Shown: positions 1-13,734 of the stretch, one piece after another
How positions within the stretch are numbered: position 1 is the stretch's first letter
Layout of the letters: each line of letters starts with the position of its first letter
DNA from: Rhodamnia argentea
Taxonomy: Eukaryota > Streptophyta > Magnoliopsida > Myrtales > Myrtaceae
DNA: 64,000 nucleotides
NCBI RefSeq assembly: GCF_020921035.1
Contig: NC_063150.1
Coordinates: forward strand, 29,373,826-29,437,825
Direction: 5' to 3'
Translations under genes and position numbers: made by a program
Notes under the pieces: generated by a model
Told to the model about the DNA's origin: nothing
Seen by the model: only the letters and a program-made list of their open reading frames with translations
Database searches by the model: none

Positions 1-2270
1 GCCCCCACACGGTGAGGCCCAGCCGGGTTAGGACTCTCCTCGTCGGATCCGGCGAGGTCAACCCTCACCCAAGCCGGGGCATTCTCATTGAGCAGTAGCT
101 CCTATCGTCTAACGTGGCACGGCCATCCAGCCGAGATTGCCGTGGCCCTTGCCTATACACATCAAGGGTTGAGTGGCCTCCTCGCCGGCCACATAGGATG
201 ACCATCCCGACTTATACCACCACATCGGTTATCCTTGGTTAATAGTGGCAAAAATGACTAAATTGTGAGATCATCAAAAGATTTAAGATTAAATTAGAAC
301 AATTGTAATGTTTAGTACTGAATCGGAAGATGTACAATAGGTTTAGAACATTCTGTACAATTGCCTCCTTTATAATCTTGCCTTCAAGTTTCCGTTGGAT
401 TACTTTGGAAATGAAATACTTACTGTTATCGGGTCGATGCACATGGACAAGCAATGGTTATTGCATATCGTCTAATACGAAAGAGGATTGAAAAAGAAAA
501 TTTCGGGCGCTTAACCATGATAATTGTTTGGAGAGCTCGCTCGTGATCCTAACAACATCAATCATGAGACACGAACAAATGCATTTATCCGCGTTAGCAT
601 GTTTGTCGAACACGTGATTGACCGAATCTATAAGATCGATCGAAAAATGAAGGGTGGCCCATTCAATGCGTGTCGGTGTGGCTGCCCAAGCGCCGGAACA
701 GGAAGGCCTTTGAGGATAGGGCTGTCCTCACAGATTGGCTCAATTCCTTGCATGATGTGACAAACCAAGGGAAGGCTCGATTGGAAGTTTCGAGTTGGTT
801 ACTCCCTAGCCAACGCAGAGCCGAACCACCTCGGCCCCGATGCACGCCGACATGCCCCGACAGCGTTAAGGTGCGCTCGTGATCGTGCCGTGGAAACGAG
901 GAACCTAACATCCGACGACAGAGGGGGATTAAAAACAGTTAATGCATCCGATCGGTCTAACCCATTGTCCTAAAGGCATTCCGATTCAACCAGAAGAAAA
1001 GGGTCGGCTAGTCGGTCGGTCGCTACGCGGAGAAAGTGACGCGGACATAAGGTAAGACGGTGAATCCCGTAAACACACGACGCGGCGTACGGCGCCATCC
1101 AAGGGCCATCTTAGTATGTGCCCAGGAATGAGGGCTGGTGAGGACATGAAGTCGAGACAACCTCAGAAATTGTCCGAAACCCCACATTCCATGTGTAATG
1201 GAGAATGGCGCGTACGAGAGTTTTCCTATTTAGGGTTAGCTATAAGGAGAGCAAATCCTAGAGATTTCTCCTCTCTTTTCTTCACTTTTTCCTACATTCT
1301 TTTGGCCTAACGTAGGTACCTATCACAGCTCTTTTCCACCGTTTGAGCATTTTTCCGTAATGAAAGTGTTCATTGACTATCCATCAAGTCTAATAAGATA
1401 CAACTTGGAAAATCATGAATTTTTTTTTTCTCTTTTTGAGCTGTTAGAATAAGCCATCAGCCACACAAATTTTAACATGGGAATGTCTCCTAAACTCACC
1501 TCGTCTTCGGTTTATGGGTGTTTGAACTTTCCTGCTCGATTAATCCTCATGGATACAAATAAGTCGCCTCATGCATCTGGCGAGGTCCTAGCCCGTAGCC
1601 ATGAGGTGATGAGCATGACCTAGGTTGTCCTGAGGTGGGAGATATTGTGATTTGAATACAAGATCCATCATATCTGACTTAAGTCGTACCATTTTAACTC
1701 CTAAAAAGACTTTAATACAGTCAAATTATGCATGTATATTATGACAAAAATATATATATACATGTTTATAAAGTTCAAAAAGTAGGAGTACATGTAAGTG
1801 CTAACTGGGTCGAGATTATTTGTCCCATACGATGCTCTCCTCGATGTTTCGACAGATTAAATACATTTACATAAGTTAATGATAATGTACTAGGAAGAGA
1901 TTCCACGCCCACGCTTTAACTCCTGCCCGAATGTTAGCTACATATTATCCTTTTCCGGGTATTCAAATCCTTTTAACAAATACAACCTCTCTTTGTAGAG
2001 ATCAACTCGTTTCAACATTGTTTTCTTGCTTTCGCTGTGTAGTTTGTTCAAGAGGAGCCTTGAAGGGATCGGGTTGTGTGAAGATGTAGTTTTCATGACA
2101 ACGTCGTATCGGGCGGGCTGCCAACAATAGGCAAGTAGCAACCGAACATGTAACTTTCTAGACGGCGGACACCCAAACTCCGTTTCTCATTTGGTACTAA
2201 GCTAAGAAGCAAGAATCACCACGAACCTTAAACGACACTGGCCTAACACTTGAAACCCCAACTTCTGAGT
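1..2270. other. Intergenic DNA, no gene recognised
   Basis: The first 200 bases are GC-rich and the remainder is AT-rich. Only short open frames occur and none resembles a protein I know. The stretch near 1230-1340 looks like the edge of an old retroelement, but I could not find paired long terminal repeats, so I do not call one. Confidence 0.5.
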
Positions 2271-2280
2271 CTATATAAGC
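2271..2280 (+). promoter_or_regulatory. TATA box of the SWEET gene
   Basis: CTATATAAGC lies about 135 bases before the SWEET start codon. It is the only good TATA match in the preceding few hundred bases. A transcript starting about 30 bases downstream would have a 5' leader of about 100 bases that includes the A-rich and GA-rich run at 2366-2389. Confidence 0.6.
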
Positions 2281-2410
2281 ATCTCCATGATCGTCAATTT
2301 GAACTCAAGTTCTTCGCAGCTCGTTTTAAGGCTTCGAAGAGCTTTGTCAAACACCACCCCTCAAAGAAAAAAAAAAGAGAGAGAGAGACATACTTCTGTC
2401 CGAAGATCAT

Positions 2411-4607
2411 ATGGCGTTCTCGAATGCTCAGCAGCTGGCCTTCATTTTTGGCCTCTTAGGTACACAGCTTCATTCGGGATGAGCAGCACTCCATGCATAT
2501 TATTTTACATGTTCTGTCTCCTACAATCCTATGTAATTTTGCTTTTTGTCGTGCAAAGAGTCAAAAAATGATATAGTTGAATGTATGGTGAGTACGGTCT
2601 CATGTGGGTCAACCCAACCCGACCCGGCGGATATGATCGTATCCAAAACACGGGAATCGTTTCTAACATGTCAAGTTCTGTCAATGGTTCTAACAATTCT
2701 CTTCTTTCCTTTTCTGTGGAATCTATGTAGGCAACATCGTGTCCTTTTTGGTGTTCTTGGCACCAATGTATGACCTCCTCCAACTCTTCATTTGGGTCCC
2801 CTTCGATCATTTGACCATTATGAGTTAGTATGATTCGGGAATTTTTCCTATATTTCTTGGTGTTTTGTTTTTGGCAGACCGACTTTTTACACGATCTACA
2901 AGAAGAAGTCGTCGGACGGGTATCAGTCAATACCTTATGTGGTGGCGCTTTCGAGTGCATCGTTGCTCTTGTACTATGGAGTCCTCAAGACCAACGCCAC
3001 TATGATCATCAGCATCAATGCCCTTGGCATCGTCATTGAACTCGCCTATCTTCTTATCTTCTTGATCTATGCCTCCACCAAAGAGAAGGTCATTCTATCT
3101 CGGTGCTTCTGTGCTTTAAACTGTAGTAAACTATTGTCTTGTTCATAAGCTTCCGCATGAGTGTTTAAGCAAATTATGACAGGCTCTGAAAGCAGGATTT
3201 AGAGCGGAAAACCGTCGTCTCAATTTGTCATCTCTCTTGTTTTTACATGCAAGATTGAGATTGTCTTAATGGTTATTCACATGTCTTTTTGGCGCGAAGT
3301 TTATGTTTTCACTTTTTCCCCAAAAAACTAGAGCTTTCTTACAACCACACTTGCTAGCCCCACTCAAAATTTAGGAAAAATTTTCTACTTACGATGATAT
3401 GCAACAGGGGAAAAAAAAGAGGAAACAATTCTTTGGAAATAAAAGAGAAATCTGACAGGAATTCATGTAAATCACCAATCTCTGCAGATGTACACGGCGA
3501 GGTTGCTGTTGCTGTTCAATGTAGGAGGTTTCGGAGTGATGATGGCGCTGACCATCTTTCTTCTCAAGGGTCGGCAGCGTGTCAATGCCGTCGGATGGAT
3601 CTGTGCTGCCTTCAGTCTCGCCGTGTTCACCGCGCCTTTGAGCATCATGGTATTCCATTATTTTACTCCACGATTGTGGCGATGCAGTACCTTGCATACG
3701 CTATAACAACAAAGCCATTCCAGAACAAGAGATTTTCAACTTTTGAGCGTGTAATTTTGTGTTCTATGCAGAGGAGGGTGATAAAGACCAAAAGTGTGGA
3801 GTTCATGCCATTCGCTCTCTCCTTCTTCCTGACCCTCTGTGCCACCACCTGGTTCTTCTATGGACTCTTCGTCAAGGACATGTTCATTGCTGTCAGTACC
3901 CTTAAGCTGTCTCCATCATTCAAAGTTCTTTTCATTGTACATGCAACTTTAAAGGGATTTCTTGCACAAGGTGTGATTTGCATAGACCTGACTTTGATTT
4001 ACAAACTCACACGGACGCACCAGTAAACCTTGCACCGCGAATGTAAAACCTTTCTCTGCACAGGGCGCCGTTCCTAGTGAACATGTTAAGTTGAATTCTT
4101 GAATTTATTACTTCGACCGCGCCCATTTAAGCAGAGACACATAAACTATGAATAGTCTATAACCTAGACTCGGAAAACTGACAAAACTCGAATCCACCCC
4201 GTTTTAATTATTTTATGGCTGATGCTATGTATCCGTCTGTTATCGGACTCTATCCGTTACTTCTGTATCTATCTTTAAACATACACAACACCTCTCTCCC
4301 TCTCATTTGCTTTCTGCTGACTTTGAAACTAATATGGGGGTCCAATTGGACGTTTCAGCTGCCAAATACACTGGGATTCTTGCTTGGCATCGCTCAGATG
4401 ATCCTCTACATGATATACAAAGATGGGAAAACGAAAATGACAGAGACAAAAGAGAGGAGCAATCAACAAGAGGTGTCTCTAGACATGAAGAAGCTGACGC
4501 CCATCCACAGCGCGAAGCTGTACCCAACTTCACAGCCCCAACCCCAAGTCACAGAAGTGGACATCCTTCCCACTGGCAAACCAGCCGAACCAGACAACAA
4601 CGTTTGA
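2411..4607 (+). CDS. SWEET: SWEET sugar transporter (clade III-like), six exons
   Basis: Exons are 2411-2459, 2731-2767, 2878-3088, 3488-3649, 3772-3891 and 4359-4607. They join in phase to 275 residues, the usual SWEET length, and every intron is GT-AG. SWEETs are seven-helix membrane uniporters made of two MtN3/saliva triple-helix repeats (here about residues 10-96 and 130-216). Family landmarks are visible: FLAPIPTFY near residue 25, SIPY at 46, APLSIM near 149, FMPF at 164, and the pocket residues Asn76, Trp180 and Asn196. The split into six exons, including the tiny second exon, is typical. The long polar tail after residue 216 and the overall sequence look like clade III, whose studied members export sucrose across the plasma membrane; that assignment is inference. 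No damage is seen. Confidence 0.93.
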
Positions 4608-6683
4608 TGAATCCTTGTCTCTCTAACGAGTCCTAAGCAAACCAAATAATCACCCCAGCAAGCAAGTTGGGGTCTTGGAAACTATGGAGGGATGACATTC
4701 TTTTGCATTTTATTTGAATTTTATTGCATTAAGGGTGTTAATGTTACTTTTGTATGAGAGACACGATAGATGGGCACCAAAGGGAATGAACAAATACTGT
4801 ATTGAACAAATTATTGGAGCATTGGATTTTACAAAAACCATGTTCCTGTCGACTCATTTCCCTTTTCAGATCTTCCTTATCCCTTCAATTGGATGCTTCA
4901 AGCAGAAATATATGCTTTTGCAGGCCATACATTCTCTTTATGTGTTAGTCTGAAAAATTCTGTCTTTGAAGAAGTGGTGCTTTGGAACTCGAAGTGGTCC
5001 TTTGGAATTTCCTTTCCATTTAATTAATGCTAGCTGGAAGCTTATTGAGTAGAGCAACTCTGTGCCAGATTTGGCGCATTAGCTTAGTTGTGGTACTTTC
5101 TAAGGTTTTGGCTAGTTGTGTTGGTGAACCCTTTCCTTAATTGTCATTGTTTTGGAAATAGGTTTGGAAAATAAAGAAAGATGAAAAGGTAAGTTGGACA
5201 TTGAATTTACGTGGTTTGGTCGAGGTGACCTAATTCACAAGTGCAAAATTCCATCATTAATCAAGCAATGCAACGGAGATTATAAACACACTTGAGTCAC
5301 TCAAACACTCGGAGTATTTTTTAGCTCCAACTTGCACAAATAACTCACACAATGTTTATCTCTCACAATTTTCGCGAAACAATCCCTGCATGTCAAAAAA
5401 AATTTACAAATGGAAAATACTTCTCTAACAGTACTATCAAAGACTGTACAATTTCAACTGTAAATCCACACATCATCACCACCGAGTGTTTTGCATAAAG
5501 CACTCATTAATTGAAAGATTGTATGGTAAAAAATAACTAACAGTCTTGTCGGACTAGCAGTTTCCTTTACAAATCTTATCGCAAGATTTATTGACTTGAA
5601 CACTTGTTCCTTCAATACAATTTGCAAATATTATAAATTACACTCGAGTTATTCAAAAATAATTATTTGACAGCCTGTAATTCGACCCAATAACCTACAT
5701 AATTTTTAGCTTTCACAGTATATCGAGAAACAATGTCTCACTCTTATAAAGGAGTTCCCTAATCTTACCACGAGGTTTATTAGCTTAAACACTCACCTCT
5801 TATATGCAATTAACAAAGCAGGCATTCTTTAAAATCACGCTAACACTTGCACACGTAAGGCACACTACTTTGCACCAACGACATGAAGACCAAAAACCCA
5901 TGATCGCATATAACTATATATTCCAGCAAAATTGGGAAACCTTGTGGCCGACTTCTAAGTCTAATTTGAACTTTCCTTGAAAATTTCTAGTCGTCAAATT
6001 CGGATGGCCAATGGACAAAGGTCGGACATGCGAATTTGGACTTCCGCTTACGAGTTCGAACTCGAGATTTTCTAACAATTTCCATTTTGACACGACTTTT
6101 GAATCATAATCGCTTCACCCATGGCCTAAAATCGCCACAGAGATCTTTCAAGTCCAAGTTGCACTAGAACTTCGCCATAACTATGGACAAAATTAGAAGC
6201 ATTCAGACAAAACCTTCTCTACCGCAGACAAACTAAAATCACTATAGCATCCATCTTTGTTAACGGATCAAGCACGCATCTTGTAAACTTAGCAGTTACA
6301 ACAATCGTTGGCACTACGGGCTCCATCTCGCTACAAGCACAATCCTTGACGATTATCGCTATAATACCTGCTACCTTAGGAGTTTCTGGTTTCAACTCCA
6401 TCTTGAGCTAAATACTATCTAGATTCGTATAATTATTGTCACCATCACTCCCCTCTAGAAGTATGGGAGACTTGTTAGATGTAACTTTTTTTATGGATAA
6501 CAAGTGAATTTAAATTTGACCAACACAATTGATAGCTCCACTCACTTTGTACGGAACCTGCGGATGTACACATTCTTGTCCTCCCATCGAGCTTACTATT
6601 ACTTACTCAAACATAACACAAGCAGTCAAATATTCGAAAACAGAATAATTAGCAAAGCAGTGTCTGACCACACTTGCTCAAGT
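4608..6683. other. Intergenic DNA, no gene recognised
   Basis: The SWEET 3' flank is followed by AT-rich DNA. From about 5150 to 6450 the sequence has the look of decayed retroelement DNA: imperfect repetition of phrases such as ACTCGAGTTATTCAA and ACTTGAGTCACTC, and no open frame above 60 codons that resembles a protein. No boundaries can be fixed. Confidence 0.4.
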
Positions 6684-7296
6684 GGAAAAGTACCAAAAAA
6701 GTCCTAAACTTATTGCATTAGTACTACTTCAATCCTAAATATTTCAATTAGACCAATTCAATTCTAAAATTTTTTGCATTGATACCAATTTAATCCATCC
6801 AACCAATTTAGGTAGGAAACCACTAATGTGGATGCCGTTCGTCCTACGTGGGACCGCCGGCATTCACATGCAAATTTTTATTATATTTTTTAATATTTTT
6901 TGAATTTATTATTATTTTTTTAGTTTTTTTCCTTACTTTTTTTTTCTTCCCCCTCCGGCCGACCTCACCCAAGTGATTGCCATCCCTCGTCGGCCATGGC
7001 CAGATCTGGTGGTCGGCAGGCCACAAATAGGGGGAAAATAGCAAGGAAAAAAAAAGGAAAAAAATAATAATAAATTGACATGATTATGTAAAATATTTTA
7101 AAAAAATTCCACATCAATGCTTATGATGTCACATGGAATAGACGAGATTCACGTCAACGATTTTTAGACTAAATTGGCCGGATGTATTGAATTGGTATAA
7201 ATGCAAAAAGGTTAATGGTTAAATTAGCCCAATTGAAAAGTTTATGATTGAATTGGTTCCAATGCAATAGATTTAGGACTTTTTTAGTACTTTTCC
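6684..7296. mobile_element. MITE with 36-bp terminal inverted repeats
   Basis: The left end (6684-6719, beginning GGAAAAGTAC) and the right end (7261-7296, ending GTACTTTTCC) are inverted copies that match at 33 of 36 positions. The 613-bp interior is AT-rich around a short GC-rich core and encodes no transposase. This is the plan of a non-autonomous DNA transposon. I could not define a clean target-site duplication, so the superfamily is undecided. Confidence 0.75.
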
Positions 7297-7704
7297 TCTT
7301 CTTCAAGAGTATGAGATTCAGTCACAATTGATGGATATCTATTTACAAGGCAATTCCCATGTCAAACATATCAGTTAGGAATTTCCCAACCATACCAAAA
7401 CTTGAGAGCATTATATGGCTAGTAACATTGTGTTTGTCAAATCTGTAGTTTGTTATGGTTCACTAGCACTAGATTATTAATGCGCTATCTTACTATGCCT
7501 TTCTTTATGATAAAATTTGTTGTAAAACTCTAAGCAGAACTCAATGTTGCTGTTGGTCTACATATACTATCAAGTCTCCGTTTTGATCAAAGCTCTCAAC
7601 TGTTTGGTCTTTACATTATCAAAGTTGTGCCTTGGCACAAATGCCGAGGTTTTCTCGAGTAATTTACAAATATAGCCATAAATGTGACACTTTTCCTCTA
7701 AAAA

Positions 7705-7830
7705 GAGGATTAATACCACGAAAAACTCTAAACTGGTCGCATGTGACAAATTTACCCCAAACTAATTTTTTGATTACAAAAAACATCAAACTTGTGCACT
7801 TGTGACAAATTTACCCTCCATTAAATTTTT
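7705..7830. repeat. Repeat end shared with the 42.9-43.4 kb element
   Basis: The phrase around ATTAATACCACGAAAAACTC, followed by two copies of a GTGACAAATTTACCC motif, matches the ends of the inverted-repeat element at 42939-43434. It lies 0.9 kb before a decayed Mutator-like transposase and may be that transposon's left terminus. I found no right-hand partner beyond 11.1 kb. Confidence 0.5.
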
Positions 7831-8689
7831 CATTAAATTTGCTAACGCTTATGGCAAGTGTGCCTTGATACGTTGACATGGACTAGGTCTACATGGAAAT
7901 AACTTGGTTTTTAGTAAATTAATAATGACTTAGGTTCTTTTATAAGAAATACTAACTTAATTGACGTTCTTTAGTTAACTCATTTTTTCTCCACACAAAA
8001 AAACCCTAGCCCCTCGGTTCATGTTCTCCGACATTCCCTTCGACAAACGAGAGTCCTCCATTCCACGTCGCCACAAGCTCGATTCATCTCTTCCCGTCGC
8101 CACCTCCCCCTTGCTTGGTCACGACCTTGGGTGTATGTCGTAGGTTTCACTTAGGTAGGAAAATGAGAGTCCTCCATTTGATGCTGCGTTCGAGATACTA
8201 TGCTTTCGAGAACCCTTTTAATCGCATATCTGGTTGCTTCGCTTGTTATTGATTTGTGCCAAACTTGGCCCTACATGATTTACTGCTTGTCTTGAAATCT
8301 CTGTGTGTTTAGGTATTGCTCTTGCTATGTTGGGCGTTCATGTTAGTTATTGTCCTCGTTGTGTGTCGAAATTATAACACTAAACTTGCATGTGAATGGT
8401 ACGATTGACTTGTGCACCACATGCTCGATGAAATGCCAGAACCGGATTCACTCTTGTTTGTCATTGATTTCAGGTTTACTTTGAGAGCGATTCTACGTGA
8501 CTTATATGAGAGTTCTCTTTTTTTGCTTGTATATAGAAGTTGAAAAATACCAAGTAGCTTGTTTGCTAAACTCGATCTTCTCATCTCCTTTGTCAAACTT
8601 CATCGTCCCATCTTTGCTAGTTATGTGTGAGAGGTTTCCACAAAATAATTAATTTTTTTGTTGTCCAATTGCAAATGTCTAATGAATTT

Positions 8690-11180
8690 ACAATTGCACT
8701 TAACCTGGGTGGAATTATGGAGTTTAGCGCCATCACGAAGTACATAGGCTTATGTGCGGAATATGTGCGGAATATCTTCGTGGTTGTAAGTCAACGTCGG
8801 TAAATTATAATGCAATTGTTAAGGCTGTTATTGGTCTAGGATACACAATTGAAAAGTTGTGGTACCAAATTTATGGGAATTCCTTGAGAGGTGGTCTTCT
8901 GAAAATTTTTGGTGATGACCAAGTGCTAGAATTGGTGGGTCTAGGATCGAGTTTTAGTATTATTCAAGTATATTGAAGAAGCTGCTCTTAGTGATGGTAG
9001 TGGTTCTTCTACTAGTGGTGATAATAGTGAGAGTGATGATGGTGATAGGGATAGTGAACCAAAGCAAGATCCTAGTACATTATCTTTAAGTGATGATGAC
9101 TACATTCTCAGTAGCGGTAACGAGGATTTCTTTCTTGCAAGGTGAATAAGAAGAGAGGCTGATGTCGCGGCTGCTACTGCCGTTATTACTAATATAGTGA
9201 AGTTAACATTCCTAAAAATGAGAATTGAGGGTGAAAATGATGGAGATGATGATATGGAAGAAGGAGATGAAAATTTAAGCCCTCCTAACTCTGATGGAGA
9301 TGAATAAGTCTGTTACCAAAGAAAAACGAAAATCATTAAATATGACCCCAAACGGGATCATAGGGAAATAAAATTTCAAGTAGGAATGAGATTTGCCTCA
9401 CGTGCTCAATTCAAGAAAACTGTGCAACTTTACACAATCATGAATGGATTCAATATAGGATGGAAGAAAAGTGAAGTGAAAAAAATGGACGGTAGAGAAT
9501 TTGTTAGTTGGATGTAGAGTGAGAAGGCTATCATCATAAAAACTGTTGGAAATGAACATAGTTGCCCTAGGAGCATGAGAAATAAGAATGCAACGTATGT
9601 ATGGCTTGCGAAGCAGTTCTTGCCTAAAATTAGAGCTAACTTGAAGTATACAATATCACAAATGCATGCAGCTGCAATGGAGATAGGGACATTGACAATG
9701 AATAAGAGGATTTGCTGTAGAGCAATTGCCAGAGCTATTGAGATCATCAGAGGTCCATTTGTTTAGCAATACAAGTTGTTGCACTCTTATAAGGCCGAGT
9801 TGATTCGATGTAGTTAGAATAACACATTTGAGTTGGACAAAGTAATACGTTCAAAAGATTCTATGTAGGCTTCAAAGAATTGAAAGAGGGTTTTCTAGTA
9901 GGCCATAAGTGAGTAATTGGATTGGACGGATGCTTTATGAAGACTTTGATTAAAGGCATGTTGATTTGTGCTACTGGCAGAGATGGAAATAACAACATGT
10001 TTTCGATTGCATGGGCTGTTGTTGAAGTCGAGACTGAAGAATCTTGGCCTTGGTTCCTCGAGCTACTAGTGAAAGACTTGAATGTGAGACAATGTCTTGG
10101 CTGGACCTTCATGAGTGACCAATAGAAGGTAAGATTGTGCACAAGCTTTACTAATAGAAGTATTTTGTTGTTAGTAGTCTTATTTGCATGTCAAACAATG
10201 TGTTGCAAGACCTTCTTAATGCAGTTTCTAAACTCTCTCTACGAGTAGAGCATAGGAATTGTGCTCAGTACATATAGGCTACCAGGAAAAAAAAACTATA
10301 AAAGGGAGAAGGATTTAGAAATTGCTTTCGAAGAGCTGTATATTCGACATATGAGGTATTTCAACAAAGCAATAAAAGAAATGAAGAAAGAGTCTATTCA
10401 TGCATATGAAGACTTCATAAGACAGGGTCCAGAATACTTTTGCAGGCAATTCATCAAATGTGGACAAAATTGCAATGCTATCAAAAACAACTTGAGTGAG
10501 ACATTCAATGCATACACATGCAAAGAAAGGGAATGTCCCATTGTTGATATGTTAGAGGGCATAAGGAAATTACCTATGGTAAGAATGTATGAGAAAAGCC
10601 AATTAATGGTCCATTCAAGTGATGAGATTTGTCCAAGAATCATATTGAAGATTGAGGAGGAAAAGATGAACACTAGGTTTTGCATTCCAAGGCCATCTAC
10701 TGCTTCCAGATTTGAAGTTGAAGTAAATGATGACACGTTCATGGTTGATTTGAATGAGAAGACATGTACTTGCAGATGGTGGGATATGTCGGGACTATCA
10801 TGTAACCATGCTATCTCGTGCATCAACTTCATCAAGGGTAACTTAAATGATTTTGTGGCCGATCGTTTCAAGAAAGCTGCGTATGAATGTTGTTACCAAC
10901 CCACCTTGAATGGAAGAAAAATGTGGTCAGAGACTAGTGAAGAGCCTTTATCGCCTCCGCTATTCAGAAAGCTTCTAAGGAGACCCAAGAAAGACAGGAA
11001 GAGATCCGAAGGTGAGAAGAAAAAGGATGGAAAAAGTAAAAGAATAAGGAAGCCAAGGTGTCACCAACATCAATCCTGCTAAAAAAAATCAAAATCTGGT
11101 ATTACCATGAAATGCTCCAATTGTCATGGTATTTAACACAACAGGACCAAATGCCCTCACCCTCTGACACCTATGGAGAT
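8690..11180 (+). pseudogene. Mutator-like (MULE) transposase, decayed
   Basis: Pieces of one plant MULE protein run in order. The N-terminal plant-MULE region is at 8690-8980 (a GYTIEKLWYQIYGNSLRGGL-type phrase). An acidic Asp/Ser linker follows at 8980-9300. The DNA-binding-like region is at 9350-9765, and the start of the DDE catalytic core with GLDGCF and ATGRDGNNNMFSIAWA is at about 9916-10020. A long open C-terminal part (10261-11082) carries a SWIM zinc finger (CTC, then CNH, near 10765-10810). Beyond its stop, 11107-11160 still reads as a CCHC zinc knuckle (C-x2-C-x4-H-x4-C) broken by a stop. In-frame stops near 9516, 9765 and 10125 and at least one frame change show it is dead. The family excises and inserts DNA in the nucleus. 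Confidence 0.88.
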
Positions 11181-11719
11181 CATACAAGCTGTAAGGAAAT
11201 TCAAACACAATTGTGATACATTTTCCCTTTAAATAGACTTCTTATATGTCTATAATGCAGGGCCAAAGAGGTAGCCAAGGAAAGATCCAAAGCAGCTTAA
11301 GGATGATCTAAAGAACCAATGTCGAAGAGAGAGATTGGACTGATCTCTTATACTTCCGGAGCAGCTTATCTAAACTATGATGACTGAATACCTAACCTTT
11401 TAAGTAAGACAAAGGTAATGGTATGCATAAAGCCAAAGGAGAGTTTTCTTTGCATACACGAATATTAAAAGAATGGAAAGCAGAAATAACTCCGGCTACT
11501 AGTCCCATGAAAATGTATGTAGTGAATGGAGCTATCACCTTCGTTTTCAGGGCAATGGAGATGCAAAATGAGCTCAAAGAAAACAATCTGTACTTGGCAT
11601 TATTCCCACTGAGCATAACAGAAGAGACATTCTATGGAGACTGATCCATCTTCAACCAACAAAATAGTCCATCTTTGCCGATGTTGATGTTCTATACACT
11701 TCGTGTATTGCAAGTAAGC

Positions 11720-13601
11720 TTATAGTTCTACCCTATCAATTCCAGTCTCATCCTCACTCTCGGGGCTGAACTCACCTCGAGAAATCATATTGATGAACGT
11801 TTTTGTTGCCTGACCAACAGCACGAGATGTTTTCTTCGCAGCCCCTGCAACAACAGGTTGTAACGAGATAATTGGCAGGCTAGCTCTCTCTTGAATCATT
11901 GCTGCATTAAGCATTTGGTGAACATGAATCAGACATTGCGAAAACAAGCGATTACAGAGTTATTTCAGGAGGTCGTGGAAGGGGATCAAGCTAAGAAGAA
12001 GGGTTAAGACATACAGATGGTCTGTTCTCGAGCGAGAGAACCGATTTGTCTAATTCCAGCTTCTGCAGCCTGCACAGCTTGAGCTGATTTATTTACTCCG
12101 TCAGCTATCTCCTGGCTAAAAGAGGACAGAGAAAAAAAGAAATATTACCTTCAATTGACCTATGTCATGTTAATTATAAAAAACAGCTTATGAGAGAAGA
12201 CAAATTATAGGTTACAAATGTTTGTCTACATAAACCTATACTCAAGAATGCCGGCCTTACACGAACACTTTGCACTGATAATTCGTCATGCAGGAAACAC
12301 ATACACTTTTGACTGTATAGAACATTTTATCTCGCACGAGTTCGGCTCTGTATTCATTCTTCTGTTTGAAGCGCTTCAAATGTCATTCTCTCTCTGTCTT
12401 TATAAGGATGCCTGGGCATGAACCTCACCACAAAAGTCCAGACAAAATTCAAGAACTCAACAACATTGCTATATGTGCATGTGACTGGATAATGAGAAGC
12501 TAAATGCATGGAATTCCTTTACATGTTGATGCAACTGGTGTGCATGCACCACATGGTATATGGATTAACGATTATACCAACATGATTTCAGCTAAAATAA
12601 GACCACATAATTACCTTAAGTCGCTCAACTCCAGTGTAAGATCACTGATCTCCATGCCTGAGAGCCTAATAGCAGCCATTGTGCTTGGTAGCTCCTCCCG
12701 TGCCGTATCTGCCAGTTTGGAAAGTGATGTTGCAGCTCTTCCCATGGCCTGTGAAGGTATGATAACAAAGAAATGCAAAAATTATGCACCACATAGACCA
12801 GATACCTTCTATCTAGATTCTTGATTGCATAAAAGCAATTACGGTACAACGTTTTGTGTTACATCCATTAAACAACTTCAAGAAAATCACTAATCCAGAG
12901 CATTCCCAAGAATCCAATCTACACAAGTTTTAAGAATTCAGTGGTCGAATTTACAACAAAGCAGAAAAATTCATACACAAACTGAGCCAAACATAACCAC
13001 ATATAGACAGCACATAATCTTGAACGGCAATCAGTGTATCTTACAAATAATGTAGGGACAGCGGCGACCACAAGGCTCGTGAACGCAACAGAAGTCTGCA
13101 CGAATCATATCCCAAACTCAGATCATGCATAAATCAACCCCACTCCTCACACCAATACAAACTTCAGATAAAAAACACCAGTGGTGCAACAAATTTCAAA
13201 ACTTTCAGCTGGAAAAAACAGCAAATAAAAGGACCCAGAGAAGGAAAAAGAACAATTACAGTGCAGGCAATGAAGGCCAAGAGAAAGAAAGCCTGATCAC
13301 CCAAGCTCAACTTGGCAACGGGCGAAGAAGGAACAATTTTGGGGCTCCCAACTTGCACGTTCCATTCGCTTTGCGAGTCTTCGATACTGGGTTTGCTTGA
13401 ATCAGAGACGAAGTCGGTAGTCTTGGCGGTGGCTGATTGGGCCGCACCGAATCGGTTCCGAGAGCGGAGAGCGAAGGTGAGATAGGGTTTGATCTTGAAC
13501 CGAGAGGCTGAGTAGAGGAACCGGGGCTTCGCGAATGAATTGGACAAAGGGTAATTGGGGAAGCAAGTTGGAGATTGAGTCGTGAGGATTTGGGACTGCA
13601 T
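11720..13601 (-). CDS. Unnamed plastid-type membrane protein, DUF948-like, five exons
   Basis: Reading leftward, exons are 13601-13260, 13095-13045, 12748-12615, 12115-12015 and 11901-11720. They join in phase to 269 residues with GT-AG introns. The N terminus is rich in Ser, Arg, Lys and Phe with few acidic residues (first 60 or so), as in a chloroplast transit peptide. A single hydrophobic segment at about residues 104-131 spans the first intron. A long Ala/Ser/Glu/Gln-rich helical stretch follows (TAREELPSTMAAIRLSGMEI, then the QEIADGVNKSAQAVQAAEAG region) and the tail is acidic. One membrane anchor followed by heptad-like helix resembles bacterial DUF948 proteins; that is a resemblance, not an identification. 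The open frame continues 36 codons upstream of Met 13601, but transit-peptide character begins at this Met. No function is assigned. Confidence 0.8.
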
Positions 13602-13734
13602 TTGGGGAATTCTCGGAATTTGGACTGCAAAAGAGGAATGGAGGAATGTTAGAGCGAGTGATGCTGACACCCACTCTTCTGGTTTCCAGAGGAAGTAATA
13701 AAAGAACAACCTTGAAAAAAAATAGAACTTTCAC

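Noticed and set aside
3394..4026. 210-codon open frame in the SWEET region
   Set aside because: It runs through SWEET introns and reads exon 4 in the wrong frame; the exon-joined SWEET protein explains the conserved sequence.
13307..13734. Alternative minus-strand frames of 107-110 codons over the plastid-protein first exon
   Set aside because: Only the frame from 13601 joins in phase to the downstream exons and gives a transit peptide plus membrane span.
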